NCBI GenBank assembly: GCA_034509425.1
Contig: JAVTVJ010000012.1
Span: 11,691,001-11,755,000, forward strand
DNA: 64,000 bases
Direction: 5' to 3'
Origin: Eopsaltria australis
Taxonomy: Eukaryota; Chordata; Aves; Passeriformes; Petroicidae
Shown here: positions 1 through 13,417 of the stretch, in pieces
How positions within the stretch are numbered: the first letter of the stretch is position 1
Layout of the letters: each line of letters starts with the position of its first letter
Program-made: the position numbers and the translations under genes
The notes under the pieces: model-generated
Told to the model about the DNA's origin: nothing
The model's input: the letters and a program-made list of their open reading frames with translations, nothing else
Database searches by the model: none

Positions 1-688
1 ACCCTTCCCCCCTCCTCATTCCATTTTCTCATACATTTTGAATAGTTTATAATTACAAGAACAGCACTGAGGTCTCTGTGGAAAATGTAATTGCTGGTAA
101 ATAGCTGTCTCTATCACCATCTCTACCAATAAGGCACATGCCCAGACACACAGAGGCACACATGCATAGTTTTACAGAAACACGAGCTTGGGCTTCAAGA
201 GACATCATCTCTACAGTTTTTGCTGTACCATTTTTCACATTTTGTCAAAGTCTCGTTCTCTAGCCATAAGGTTGATTTGTTATTACTAAATTGTTTTAAT
301 AAATGGAGCAAAGAGTCTTTAAGGCTAGCTTCAGAAACCTTTCTCATACTCTTCAAATTTTAACATGCTTTAGCTAAAGGTCACACTCTTGAACTGGAAT
401 GCAGTTATTATGAACCAGGTATGAGTGACAGTAATCGGAGACTTTTTTTTGACCACCTTATATGCAGAATAAGCCATTGTTCCCTGTGTTGTCTTAAAAA
501 TTGCTTTTTTGGTAGCCTGAGTTAACTGTGTAAAATGGAAAGCTAAACTTAATTTGTCAGTACTTTAACTTCTCTTTTTCAATAATTTTGAGCTGTGATA
601 GCTTAAAACTCATTTCATTAGCAGCTAACATACAATTTACATGGGTTTGACATAGAAATTTGGTCCTTCAAATACGACACTCACTGCT

Positions 689-955
689 CTAACACTTTAA
701 GAAATTCTCTACTGAAGTGTTGTTGGACATGCTGACATTTTTGGTGTGATAGACATGCAAACGACACAGATGGTGACATCTTCCAGTTTTGAAGATGAAT
801 TTAAAATGCACCTCGACTTCAAAATCATTATCAGTTGTTGAACATATTAAATAATCCAAAGTATGACCATTCCTTTTTGTTTCCCTAAGGCATATGAGCA
901 TGTCTTGCAAATCACTAATCACAGAATGGACATTTTCTTGAGTCAGCACTTCCAT
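689..955 (-). other. 88-codon open frame with protein-like composition, unidentified
   Basis: The frame opens with ATG at 955 and closes with TAG at 689. Its translation is mixed and protein-like, with charged, aromatic and histidine/cysteine residues spread evenly, unlike the low-complexity translations of most short frames nearby. I do not recognise a family. There is no clear splice acceptor at its start, no poly(A) signal or A-tail after its stop, and no neighbouring exon candidate. It may be chance, a lone exon or an old retrocopy fragment. It is recorded as an observation, not as a gene. Confidence 0.15.
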
Positions 956-2956
956 TTACATTGATGAAGTTTCTTTTGCCACTGAAAGATTTCCATAATG
1001 CCATAAACCATCTGGATTTAAAATCATATTTACTCCTAGGTACAGTTGATATGATACAGAGTGGTACATGAGACAGTCCTTTCCCACAGCTGAGCCCATC
1101 ACTCAGCCTGGCAGCCCTGACGTGGGTGTGCCATTACCATTGCCTGCAGTGGGACATCTGGGTTTGTGCCTCTGCTGTGAGAGCCCTTTGCACACACCCA
1201 GGTGCCCAGGAAATCATCACCATCCATGGGCACCCTTCCAGTGCCCTGCTCTCCTCAGCCTAGCACCATTGCAAATGAGGAAAACTATCTGTGCCTTCCC
1301 ATCTAAAACAGATGAGGCAAATTTAGCCCTAAATGCTGGTGGGAGAAGAGTGGCAATTAGCCTTTTTTATGGTTAACAAAAAGTGAATATTTATTTTAGT
1401 TGTAAAAGGCTACCTTTTACAGGATTTAGAGAGCAGTGGCAAAGTAAACAGGCAATCCATTAGAGGCTAGCTATTCCTGTGTCTGAAGTAGATGTTTTAA
1501 TCTCACAGCTTTCAGGGAGTAATGCATGACCTTTAAAGCATCCCTGCACAAGCTCTGCTGACCACCTGTCATTTCTTTGTGCAGCTATTAATGGCAGTGA
1601 CATTACAGCTTGTGAGAAATCAAATTACAAGACAGTGAGGAAATTAATACTTCAGCACTTCATTATAGGAGAAAACAGTAACAGCCTATACATTTTTTAA
1701 TTATTCTCCTGGATCTGTTTAATCTCTTAAACCAGTGTGTGATGTTGCTGATAACTCTATTTGAAACTAACCAAAATAGAGGAATTTCCCTGAAAAAAAA
1801 TTGCAGAACAGCACTAGAAATGTTTGATGGGTGACTTTTAGAAGTTGAAATCCTCTAAAAGTTCAGACAGAAGATACTGTATTGGATTTACTAGATGTCT
1901 AACAGAGCAGCATATTCACTGCTTGAGCAGAAGAGGTCATGAAAATATCATAAATGCCTTCACTGGAAGTTAAAGAGGGACAGACCAGCACAGCAAGGTT
2001 CATGTGGAGGAGACAAAGCAGCAGTCAAACACAGATAAAAGTGATTGCCTTTGGTGTGTTAGGACATTTGGGGCCTTTTGGAAGAGGGAGCATCCTGGTG
2101 CCCATGGCAGAAGGGCAGCAGCTGATTAGCCTGAGGAGGGTGGGTTTGGAGAAGGCATGATGGGATGGTTTAGGGAATTTAAAATGGTATCTGAGCAATA
2201 ATGAGGTCTGAAGGTAATGGCAACACTGATGAGTTGAATATTGTTTTCATGTTACCTGCGTTATAACAAAATGAAATTACAGTAATGTCCGAAGAGACAT
2301 AAACAGAGACCATACAGAAAGAGACTGTTTGAGTTCCTTTTCCAAGGAAGAAAATATATCAGTCAAGAATAACCTTTCCATAAAGAACTGGACATTTACT
2401 TTTGAATGCAAAATAAGACAGATCATTGAGCTGTTTCATTTGAAAAGAGAACAGTGTGTCGCTACCTGTTCTGTTTAAATATGTGAGAAGAGAGATGCAA
2501 ATTGGACATGGCATTATAATACTATTTAGGGAAGATTACAGAATGTACAAGGAAGTTAGATTTTATTAGGTTTCCTCAACTTCACTTTGCAGGTAATGGC
2601 TTTCCTCATTGCAGCCATCAGGATGATTATAATGGTATCACATCATTTAGTCATGGTCAGCTTCTCTTAGTATGGACATGATAAGACCAGTTGTGTCTGT
2701 GTCCTTTTGTAGCATTTTTCTTCTATTCCAAAGGTTCACATATTTTTATGCATATTGCTTTGCTTCTAGCATATGTTTTTTCTGATTGTAAGCAGAATTT
2801 TACAGTTATAATTTAATGTTTGTATAAGAGAAGATACTTATACCAGCCTGATTTTCACCGCCAGCATCATCATTATTGTTTCTTGCCATCAAATAATCTG
2901 TCTAAGGAAGATCCATGATCAGGTGCTCCCTACTGTGTGCTACAAGTATTTGAAAA

Positions 2957-2981
2957 AAAGTCACTTGTTTAAAGTGACTTT
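2957..2981. repeat. Perfect inverted repeat, 10-bp arms and 5-nt spacer
   Basis: The arms AAAGTCACTT (2957-2966) and AAGTGACTTT (2972-2981) are exact reverse complements separated by GTTTA. On either strand an RNA would form a short hairpin. No T-run follows and no gene lies beside it, so no function is assigned. Confidence 0.8.
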
Positions 2982-5900
2982 ACATTTCTCTCCAAGATAC
3001 GACATTTACATGACTTAAAGAGAATATAGAACAAAACCACAACAAAATATCTGCTGCATGGTTCTGGAAGACTTCCAAGCCAATTCATGGAGGGATTTTT
3101 GTTATGGTGCTGTCATGTAAATATTTCATTATGCTTATGAAGTATCAGGTAGAAAATAGTCAAATATATATATCTATATGTATACATGTGTATATATCAG
3201 CTAAATCTTTCACATTTACAGGAATGTAGATGAGGGCTTCATAGCTTTGTCATGTTTTTATTTCACTTAGAATAATTTTCAATCCTGATGCTCCAAAACC
3301 ATATTTCTTTTGTGGTGTCAAGTGAGTTGAAGCCCCACTGTTAGATGTATTGTGGTATGGTATAAAGGGATCCTTTCCATTGGTAGGGGTAGACTCTGTG
3401 AGGCTCCAGCTGCATAATGTGACTCAACAGACACATCATTTCTTCCTGTACCATAGTGTTTAAAACACTAAACCAAAAGAACAATCATGTTTCAGAGAAA
3501 AAGTGTTACTTCTCTTCTATAGAAGGGGATTTACAACCTGAATTGCCCAGAACTCTAATTTCTTCAGAAACTGTTGCACAGGCATATTCAAAATAGATCT
3601 AAGGAAAGACCTTAAATTTCCGGGTTTCTTCACAAGCTGCTTTAGCTTGAGTCTATTTTTAATTTATATTAATCAGGAGTCCATAGTGTATTCCCACTTA
3701 GACATGAGCTTTAATGAATAGGATAAAGAGATCCAATATATGCCCTGTTGTGTCATGATGTATAATTTTTTTAGAATTTAGAAAGGAGCGACGTTATTCA
3801 TTTATCTAGACACTTTTAATGAGTGTCATATATGCAGAAGGTTGTCAACTGTTATTTTTTAGGGAAATCTCAAAGACATTTTTGAGACTGTACTTTGGAG
3901 ATATTATATGCAACTGTGTTTTCAGTAAGGAGACTAAAGCTTATGCAGTTCTTTTGTTCTTTCCAAAAATTTTGTATTCTTTTTCTGTTCTACGTTCTTT
4001 AAATATTTTTCCCATTTAGAGAGCTTTGGGAACATAGCCCTTTCCTTGCAGTGCTAATTAACTTCACTCATTCATTGTAACAATAGCAGCAAAGAAAGAT
4101 GAAAAAGCTGAAATAAATCGTCCCCTGGCAGAGAAACTGAAGTGTTGCTATGCTTAAAAATAACTCTTCTCCTCATCTTTCCCATTCTTTCTTATTGTAA
4201 GAACATAAATTTACTTTCTGAAATACAATTCTATCAATACTACAATCTAGACAGCATGTAGACCATTAATATCATTGTGCAGTATATTCTAATGTTAAAT
4301 TCAGATTCACAAAAGCTTTCCCTGAGTTAATAATTAGATTAAAATTATACCAGCAAAGCCCCTCTTTTTACCTATTAATACATGAAATTTAATTTTTCTG
4401 CTGGAAATCCATCAGTTCCAGGACACAGCCCTTATATACCTTTTGACAGTAAAATTAAAGACATGGAAAATTGCTGCAACTTTACTTCTTGCTACTTGAA
4501 AGACTGCTATATTTCATGAAAACGTCTGTTTTGCAATCCATTTATGGTGAGCTGCATGGTTAATGGATTATTGTCTCAGGGACTAGGGATAGTTTGAAAA
4601 AATAGCACTCCCCAATTTCCATTTTATGTACCAATGGAGACAGGAGAATGAATTTATTCTGAAATAACAAAACTTCCTTTTCTTCCTATTTATATATAAA
4701 TGATTTGGTTTAAAATTAGAAAATAAGCATGCTGGTTTATCACTAGCAAACTGTTACTCTCTTCAGACCATATTTTCTACCAGAGACAGTATTTTAGGTA
4801 AGTTTGGGGTTTTTTTTTCAGTTCTGCATATCAAACAATATAAGAATAATAATTTGAGAATGACCAGCAGCTGGCAAGTACCATACAAGTCATTCTCCAG
4901 GTTGTTCTGGAACATGTCAGAAAGCAATAATCTGGCATTTTAAAGTCAGACTTGACTTTCACCAATTCATCCTGTTAATACATGACTGTCATTAGTACAT
5001 TTTCTCTACTCCAGATGCTTTTACAAATCTTGCAGCATAAGTGCAGATATTTAATAAGATTCCACTCCTTTTCTCACTCAGAATTCCTGTAGATGTTGTG
5101 TACTCCTAAATGTTGGGTAATCCATGCCAATGTTGGGTTTGGTTTTCCATGAAGATTCCTTGCTGATTTCCCTGAACAACTTTGTGTCATGAAGAGCTCT
5201 GCATAAATGCTTCTCCCTTATCTAAGTGGAAGTAAAAGAACATGCATTGATGTAGATGTAAAAATTTTTCAAATTTTATTTTCCACATTATATCTAGATT
5301 GTTCTACTTGCCTGGTACCTGCATTCTCCTGTGATCACTCCAGTAGTGAGTCAAAAAACTTGTTTGACTGGAATCTGAGTGGGTAACTCTGATGAATGTC
5401 ATAGGTACATAAAATACTCCAAGGGATACTCCAGTATTGATTTTCTTGCAATGACAGTCTCTCCAAATGACTGAATTCAGTCTAGTTTTGCTGTGAAAAT
5501 TTTGCCTGGCTCCTGAATAAATGACTAGGATCTTTCCCATTAGCTATGGAAGAGAAGAACAGTAAAAAATTATTTTAAGAAACTGATTAGTTGGTCTTAA
5601 AAAGTTTTCTTCTTCTAAAGGGAAAAATACAATAATATTGTTTTATTCAGGACTTTGACTTAAACCAGATGTCTTGGAGATAGCAATGACTAGTAGTGTC
5701 TCCAGCTGAAAACATACCAAGGAAGGGTTAAGAGAAGTTATATTTAAAGTCATGTAAGTGAAAGAAAAAAAACTGCAGAAATATGTAATTTATCTAGGAC
5801 AATACAGAACAAAAACGCTACTAAACCTATAAATCTAAATGTGGTCTTTGTGTATCTTTTAAAATACGCTATTCAGTAGACCAAATTGTCTGATAGACAA

Positions 5901-6724
5901 TCAATAATGACTGCAAAACACTATGGCCTTATGGGTTATTGACCCCATTCTCTGCTGCTCTTTTTGCCCAGACTTCACATCTTGGCCAACCACTGTGCAG
6001 GCTGAAATTCATCCTGTTGAAGTTGCAAGACAGAATTCATAGGACTGGTATACATCTGGTATGGCAAAACTTTCTCTTGCAGACTTTTGAATTTCCTTTG
6101 CTTTGCTTTATCTCTGAAGTATTTCCAAATAGTTTTTGTTATTTTCTATAGCATTTTATTTTTCTTTTATGTGGTAGATTATTTTTAGATTTCCTATATT
6201 TAGTCTAAATTTTAATTGAACTGTTTAGAAGTAGTAACAGACAAAAAGGACTCAAAAATTCAGACAATTTAAAGATCTGAAAATCAGCCTTCTTTGTGGT
6301 TGTCTGTGTGCAGACACAGCATCATAGTGAACCTGAGTGAACGAATACCCTGCAATGTGATACCTGTAAAGCAATCTGTAGAATTAAAAATATACCAGCC
6401 TTTTGGTTTAAAAACTCTTTGAAAGGAGGGTGTAGTACTCTTTATAATTACAGTATAATTGCCACTCAGCTGTGAACTGTCCTTCACTTACTTCACTTGG
6501 TGATTTACATTATAAAGGTGGCTCAAGGAGTTTGCATGAGAACTGTGGAGTTATATTTGAGATAGACATAAGCTGGAAATTTAGAGCTTGGACTGTTTGT
6601 CCAAGGGCAGCTTTCAATTGTGATGATAGGTATTTAGCATAAGCAACGTTAGACTGATTTGCTATTGATATCTGAACGAAAGGAGGCCAGAGTCAAACAG
6701 CATGTCCAGTTTGTGTCCATTAGC

Positions 6725-6757
6725 TGTTCTGCTATTGTTCTGCTAGTGTTCTGCTAT
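6725..6757. repeat. 11-bp tandem repeat, three copies
   Basis: The unit TGTTCTGCTAT occurs three times in a row, the middle copy ending in G instead of T. This looks like replication slippage in anonymous sequence. Confidence 0.85.
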
Positions 6758-8238
6758 TCAGAGGGTTGAAACAGAAATAAAGAAGCAGAAAGATGGAGCA
6801 TGTATGCTAATACTAATTTTTGTAGCAAAAATAATGGTCCCAGTCCCATAAGAAGCTCAGCATAAATAGATTTCTGCATTTATGGAAGCATCTCCTAAAG
6901 TGAGTGAAACAGCCAGGGGAACCTTCCTCTCAGGATCAGGGCCAGAATGAGCTGCTGGTAAGAACAGTTGGTATAAAAACAAGGATGCGGAATACGGAAA
7001 ATAGGAGAATCAATTATGCCAATTTATCACACAGAAAGTACTGGAAAATCTTTTGACTGCAATTAATACTATCAGTGTGTCAGCAACAGCATCTTTTCAG
7101 TTTCATTCAAACTTGTTATTTAAATAGAAGAATAAATCTTTGAGTTATGCTTGGTGACAGCATTGGAGAATTTGTGAGCATGAGTCAGATGTGAAAGTGG
7201 GAAGAATATTATGTGCTGCAGGGAAGGATGCTCTTGAGGCTAGATGTATGCAGACTGCTTGTTGTTTTTTTACTAAATTCTGCCAAATGTAGAGTGCATT
7301 ACAGGAATTGCAGTTGGGAATCTTCTATGTTATTGCTGTCTGGTTTTTGTCATAGTAGAAAGTTGTGGCTTTGGCAAGCCCACAGCACTGATCAGTGCAG
7401 GATGGCTATGCTGTGTGCTACTCATCTATCCAGAACTGAGTACAAGCATTTCTTCTGCTTTTCTTTCAGCAATAAACCACTGCAGTCATGCCTCTATAGT
7501 ATTGAATTTATAGCCCTTCTGTGACATAGGCTATATTTTAGGTAACAAGGTGACCACTGTCAGGTATCATTTCCAAAAGAGGTACATTTCTGCTTTTCCA
7601 TTTCTCCTCCTCTGCTTACAGGCAGCACCTCTGCAATGAAGCCCAAGTGAATGGAAACCCTGCTGATCTGTTGCCACACTGACACCTGCACAGCTTCTCT
7701 AGAAGTGACACATTTCTTCTCACATCAGTATTTTATCTGCATCTAGAAGGACTGTCTTAAACTCAAGTCCTCATGACAGGGAATGAGACAAACACTGAAA
7801 GCAGGAGTTACAGCCTGCCCCTTGCCTGCTTCTGAGAGAGAGCAAGGCCAGAGGAGCAGAGACCAAACTCAAACAGACTTTAATATTATCCTGAGAGGAT
7901 CTGATGCACCTCTTAGAAATGTCTGAGGCACAGTGTCCTTTGAGATGCTTTGGCAATGTTTGCCTATGCTGACTACACTGCAGCAGGGTCTGGTTTGAGT
8001 GCTTCTTCTCCAGTGCAGTTCAGCCCTCTGAGCAGTCAATTCCCAGTTCTGGCTACAGGGAAATAGGGGGAAGAGGAGGAAAGGCATGGAAGAAATCAAT
8101 AGGTTCTCTCTCATACCCTCTTCTAGCAGTAGAGGAAAGGGCCAGAGCCACATGGATACAGTCAAGCTGCTTTCAGATTGGAACACAATGTTCACTTGGG
8201 GAAATTGAAGCAGATCAGTAACCACTGTGTTTTCTGAC

Positions 8239-8278
8239 ATGAACACTGCTATGTGTGCATGAACACTGCTATGTGTGC
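8239..8278. repeat. 20-bp perfect tandem duplication
   Basis: The 20-bp unit starting ATGAACACTG and ending CTATGTGTGC is present twice in a row without a mismatch. Perfect identity suggests a recent duplication, possibly polymorphic in the species. Confidence 0.9.
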
Positions 8279-8511
8279 ATGTAAGACAGATGAATGAGAA
8301 GAATAAGAGTAGGATACAGCTTTTCAGCTTTCCTGATTTCCAGTGAGGCAAAAGAAAGAAAAACAGGCAGGTAGAGTACAAAGTATCCTCATCGATGCTG
8401 ATTCTATCTTGTTATAGGACACAGGATGATATCCCTACAAAAGGATAGTTTTAATTTTAAAATAAAGTAGCATGCATAAAAATTAAAAATAATTTTAATT
8501 TTATAAAATAT

Positions 8512-8534
8512 TCTTGCAAGGATTCCTTGCAAGA
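8512..8534. repeat. 23-bp perfect palindrome
   Basis: The arms TCTTGCAAGGA (8512-8522) and TCCTTGCAAGA (8524-8534) are exact reverse complements around a single T. Each arm holds a TTGCAA core. It sits just after an A/T-only run and could be a paired protein-binding site or a chance palindrome. Confidence 0.8.
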
Positions 8535-9894
8535 GAAGACAAGGCAAGAGAAAATACCATTCAGGCCTTTCTGATGAATTTATTTACACAGAAATCCCTT
8601 TATTTGAACTCAAGTCAATTTCATTTATGTGATTAGTTTATACAGTGTGCCAACATCAGGACAGGAGTAACATTTGTGGTTAGAGGGTGGACAGCTGGAA
8701 GGGGGTGATATTTGCTGAAACTCCCAGGATACTAGGCTTATTTTTTTTAAATGAAAGAGAAGAGAAAATGTACAAGCAGAAAACCATGGTAAAAGGAATG
8801 GTTTCACATAAAACATTGTCTAGTACTTCTTCTAGAAACACTAATCACTTCACTGGAGTCACATGTTCTGGAACAGGTTATGTAACTCAGTAAAGTAAAA
8901 TTTCAAGGTGCCTATTACTAATGGGATGATAACTTATAATTATTATCACATAGCAGAAATTAGATCAATTTCAGGACCATAGGAAGTCAGTAGCAGTCAG
9001 GAACAGTCCAAAGTTCAACCAGCAGCCATGTATTGTGCCTCCCAGGATTTTGGTCCAAGTATGAGATGCTACTTTTCCTCAGATATATGTTCTGTTTGCT
9101 TACTCAGTGTATCTCTGCAGCAAAAACAGACAAGACATTGTCATCTAACTTAAAAATAGTTTTCCAAAATATATGAAGACTTACAAGGCCTATCTGCCTT
9201 ATCAATAACTTCTGAATTCAAAGTATGAATGGTGTCAAAATGAGGTCCCCAAACAGTCTCTAGGTAGCACATATTTGGCCATTTTAAAAGTTATTTTTCA
9301 GGTGATAGAAGTCATTGATTATGTGTAAAGTCCATGATGTCCTATCTGAAAGGCATGGCAGTAAGAATTTTCTGTAAGATATTTTAAGGTTCACTAATGT
9401 CTAATACATTCATTTGGAATAGAAGGGGAAAATAAGTAAAAAGTATTAATAAATGGCTTTGGTTGTCATGGGAACCAATTGTCTCAGGTGCTCTGTTCCA
9501 ATACAGCTATTAACCCCTAGTCCATATTTATTATTCAAGGGAAATAACTGACTCAAAAAAGGAAGATTGGTTGTCACAAAAAAAGAGAAGCCAGTGTGCT
9601 AAAGTTGAGTCATTTGCATGCAATAAAAATGAATTAAAGAGGATGAATCTTCTTCAGCCCTAAAATGATTTGCATTTGGGTTATTGCTCTATTTTTCTCA
9701 GTTCTCAATATTATAGGATGTCAAAAAGAACTAGGAACAGCAGATCTGGAATGAAATACAGTACCCTACAGCTACTGTATTCTGACTTAGATCTTTATCA
9801 TGCTTTTTAAGACTTTATCCTACCATTACAGCTTGTTCTAGTACATATCAGGTGGCAAAATTCATAGGAAGAGCTCATATTATTAATAATTTGA

Positions 9895-9910
9895 TTTTTT
9901 TTTTTTTTTT
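9895..9910. repeat. T16 homopolymer tract
   Basis: An uninterrupted run of sixteen T. No retrocopy sequence or target duplication was seen around it. Confidence 0.85.
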
Positions 9911-12900
9911 GTAACAGTGACTATTATTCAAGTTTGTAATTGTGGTAGTACCCCACTTAACTGAACTGAACAGACTGAAGGGGGTTGCTTAATGGACATT
10001 TAAAAAGAATTTGCACAAATGCAATTCCTTGATGTAATAACATCTGCTTCCAAGGAATCTACACATGCAATTTTAATTTTAAAATATTAGGAATCCAAGA
10101 CTGAAAAACATTTTTAAAAAATTATTCTAGCTATTATTCGTTGAAATTGTCATGTATTATCTCAGGAATGAACTATATGAATTCTTCTCTAGAAAGTGTT
10201 TGTCTTCCTTTGCTTTTCTGTTTTCCAGTACCCAATATGTTCTAACGCCAAATGCCACATCTACAGTTACCAATTTTGGTACAGGTTCCCTTACTGAATC
10301 CACATCTATTCAGATTGGAAACGATTTAGGTTTTGGATTATGGCTCTTACTCTGCTGGTTTTTTTTTTTTGCTTTTTTTTTTCTTCAAATTAATAATAAT
10401 AATAAAAAGGGACTTTAGGAACTGTTAATTAAAAAGAATAAAAAACCCCAAAAACCAAAAAATGTCTCTGTGTTGTTTTTTTTTTCTCTAACCCAAAACT
10501 AAAGGCCTTTCACTTGCCAGTTTCAGTTTGATGTTTTACCAATCATAAAATAACCATAAGGAACGTTTTTACTTAGGTTACCAGAAGCTGGGATGAAATG
10601 ATCTCCTGGTTTCTTGAAATAGGGGATTTGCAGTAATTAATCAGGAGCTTAATTTTTTTTGCTTTAATTCTTACTAATGGAATTTTTTAGTGGATTAAAA
10701 ATAAGACTTGATTATCTCATGTTTATAAATATTGAAAACTCTGAGTATTGTAATTATTTTTAAGATGTTGTCAAGCTTGTACTGTCAGAAACTTTCTAAT
10801 CAGAAAATAACAACAATCTATAGTGAATAACAGAAGAATTCTTATTTTTCAAAGTCCTGTGATGGACTTGAAGTCTTGGGATGATATAAGTAAAAGTGCT
10901 GGCTAAAGGGAAATGAAGAAGAATTTGGCACATAGCCTTTGTTATCATATTGCCTATTCTGTCCTGTCCTCTTTTGCTGTCCCCAGTTAATAATGTATGT
11001 ATGTATGTTGGATAACCTTTAATGTGAACTTGCTGTTTCTGAGAGAGAAAACAAAAATCACATCCCTAAAACATGACCTCCTCTCTTTTTTCTCTGTTTT
11101 TATTTACTCTTTGCCTATTGCACATTATCACTACTATTCCCTAGTGGTACTTACCACTGACATGGCAGGCAGACTCATTTATCAACCTGAGAACTGATAA
11201 CACTTTGTACAGTATTCCCAGCAGTGCAGTCAGCCACTAATTTTTCTGCCACAGAAGGTCCCTATTGCAGCAGTACTGCTCCCCTTGCAATCTTTTTCAA
11301 ATGATACACCACGTCTGCTTGCAAAAATTGTGATTTATCTATAGGTGGCAGCAGACTTACACTGTAAGGCCAGAGCAAGACCTGTCAATTACTTTCAATT
11401 ATTTGTGCATAATCACTTTATCTCTGTAAAGACAGTGTACAGGACAAAAGGCCTGTAGAGGCAAATATGCAGGTAGATTAGGCCATAATTTTGGCAGCTG
11501 AGAAAAAAATAGAAGAAGAATAAGATAGAAAAATATTTGAAAAGAGGGAGAATGGTCATGCAATAATAAAATTTACTGTGCAGATGATAATAATTTACTG
11601 CCTCCTTTGTACAAAGCCTACATACTTTAATACCACCTCTTTGCAGCAGGACTTGACAGAGTCTGAACAGAATTCTGCTGTTGCTAATCTGTATTGTTTT
11701 CTCATTGTAACATAATTATGGCAAAGATTTTCTTAATCCTACAACTAAGAAACCACCTTTATATTTATTATGGAATATCTTGTGTGTATACTATAGACGG
11801 GTGGACATGGGACCAGTTAGCCTCTGTATTAGGTTTCAGTGGCTGAAAATGATCAGTGACTGTTCTATTGTCATGGTCTTATTATCTTCTGGTCCTTCCT
11901 AAGAATCATAAAGAAGATTAAATTCAATTGTTCTAAAGGCAGACCATTAAACCCTTGATATGTGCTGCGTTGCATGCATCAGATGCGTTCCACATCGTAG
12001 TGGAAAATGGATTTCTTATGGGAGATAATAGAAGCTAATGAAGGTAAAAACATCTATAAAAAGTAGGGCCCAGTGATTATTGGCACCATCAATATTTGCA
12101 TATTAGGCCCTAAGGATTAATTCACAGCACATCTGGCTTATTACTGAACTTGCATGAGCCAAAGAGTTTTGCTATACATTTATCATTGTTTTTAAAAACC
12201 TATATGAAAGAAGAAAAGTGCACCTTGAGATTTTTATGCTTCCTGCAATTCAATCAAAACTGATACTAGGTGTCTGGCAGGGTGAAAATAACCAATACAC
12301 CATAAAATTATCGGAGACAGGAACAGCATAAGAATAAAATATTCACCTTTTATTTCTCAGGTGATTTATTGACAGTGAATTGACACCAAAGAACTGGAAA
12401 GCCTTGTTTTTTGGCCATGTGGGCACACACAAGGGAAAGATCAGAGGCATAATCAGCCTAATTTACATTTTCAAAATAGTTTACATTCATTTTGCCCTGG
12501 CAAAGTAAGACTTGCCATTCAAAACCTCAGTCATCTTAGTACTCATTGCTCCTGGCAATTGTCCTGTCTTTTTTCTCATGGTTGATGTGGAGAAGCCCAG
12601 TAGGCTGATATGAACATACCCACTGGTGGGTTCATTCAGTGCTCCTGGCTTGCTCTGTTATCTGTAATCCTGCTGGGACAAACAGGTCAGGCCTGCCCAG
12701 CATGGAGATACAGGGACAGGGAACAATAATGTAAGAGCATGTGAGAATTACTCACTTCTCTAATAACTGAGACACCTCATGGGCATCTAATAACTGAGAT
12801 ACCTCCTGGGCACACAGAACTGAAATTTGAAGGTGCTGGGAGCTTGAAGTTCACAACCAAAGGTGACAGCTGAGGGTCAGGACTCTAGGTGTACTTAACA

Positions 12901-13385
12901 AAATTCCCAATTTAGTACCTAAACCTATTTATGTTTGTGATCCTAGGTTACATAACTGACATTAGATTTTCTAGGATTGAGTACTCCTGTTTGATCTAAG
13001 CAAAGAATTATTTTACCTGAATGAAAGTTTTTGTCTGGACATCTTAGGTATTTATGTGGACCAGGCATAAAATATTATATACCCTACCAAATATATTGTG
13101 ATTACTGATATCAACAGGAGACTTTGTAGGCTGTGACTCTGCCTTAAATGTATGTATGTAAAAGTACAAAGGTATTTTTGTTCCTTTTTTGAACAAGTTT
13201 TCCTCCTGAATGTCATAACCAGAGCAGAAGTAAGGTAACTTACAGGTTAATGCAAAGAGCTGAAGGTTGAAAGAGGATAGGTCAGAACAACTAACAACAT
13301 TCACAAGTCTTTGTGGACTGCTGCTTCAATTCTTTACCCTCTGCTGTATTTCTGTGTCATTCTGTGTGCTAGTTCTTAACCCACC
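9911..13385. other. AT-rich noncoding stretch, no gene recognised
   Basis: T-rich tracts lie at about 10360-10383 and an (AAT)-type stretch at about 10390-10405. Positions 11335-11480 and 12060-12180 are compact, non-repetitive blocks rich in homeodomain-like TAAT words that resemble conserved noncoding sequence. A 27-bp tandem duplication at 12759 is listed separately. Open frames are at most 88 codons and unrecognised. Confidence 0.55.
12759..12812. repeat. 27-bp tandem duplication, 25 of 27 identical
   Basis: The unit starting TCTAATAACTGAGA and ending TGGGCA occurs at 12759-12785 and again at 12786-12812 with two substitutions. No known repeat family was recognised in it. Confidence 0.85.
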
Positions 13386-13417
13386 AAAAAAAAAAAAAAC
13401 AAACAAAAAAAAAAAAG
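13386..13417. repeat. A-rich simple tract
   Basis: A14, then a CAAAC interruption, then a second long A run. It could be the tail of an ancient retroposed sequence, but no recognisable body lies on either side, so it is annotated only as low complexity. Confidence 0.8.

Larger units (their letters stand above)
1..5200. other. AT-rich noncoding stretch, no gene recognised
   Basis: No exon, RNA gene or transposon was recognised here. Open frames are short (up to 102 codons) and lack family resemblance. Positions 1030-1370 are locally richer in G and C and hold the 102-codon frame, which is proline-, cysteine- and histidine-rich and looks like a composition effect. Positions 1540-1740 are a dense, non-repetitive block that reads like a conserved noncoding element, which only a cross-species alignment could confirm. 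An AT/GT-rich simple stretch lies at about 3162-3197. Confidence 0.6.
5201..9894. other. AT-rich noncoding stretch, no gene recognised
   Basis: The stretch holds a 170-codon minus-strand open frame (7869-8381) that starts with a leucine/phenylalanine-rich run, has no recognisable domain and spans a 20-bp tandem duplication. A frame of this length is within chance expectation for 64 kb read in six frames. Small tandem repeats at 6725 and 8239 and a palindrome at 8512 are listed separately. Nothing else was seen. Confidence 0.6.

Noticed and set aside
7869..8381. 170-codon minus-strand open frame
   Set aside because: No domain, low-complexity start, spans a tandem duplication, no exon signals; its length is within chance for 64 kb in six frames.
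9612..9675. Two ATTTGCAT octamers 56 bp apart
   Set aside because: The octamer recurs at 12094, about 23923 and about 31526; a few copies are expected by chance in AT-rich DNA of this length.
11343..11351. AGGTGGCAG, part of a CTCF-like site
   Set aside because: The upstream half of the motif does not fit; a nine-base core alone is not enough to call an insulator site.
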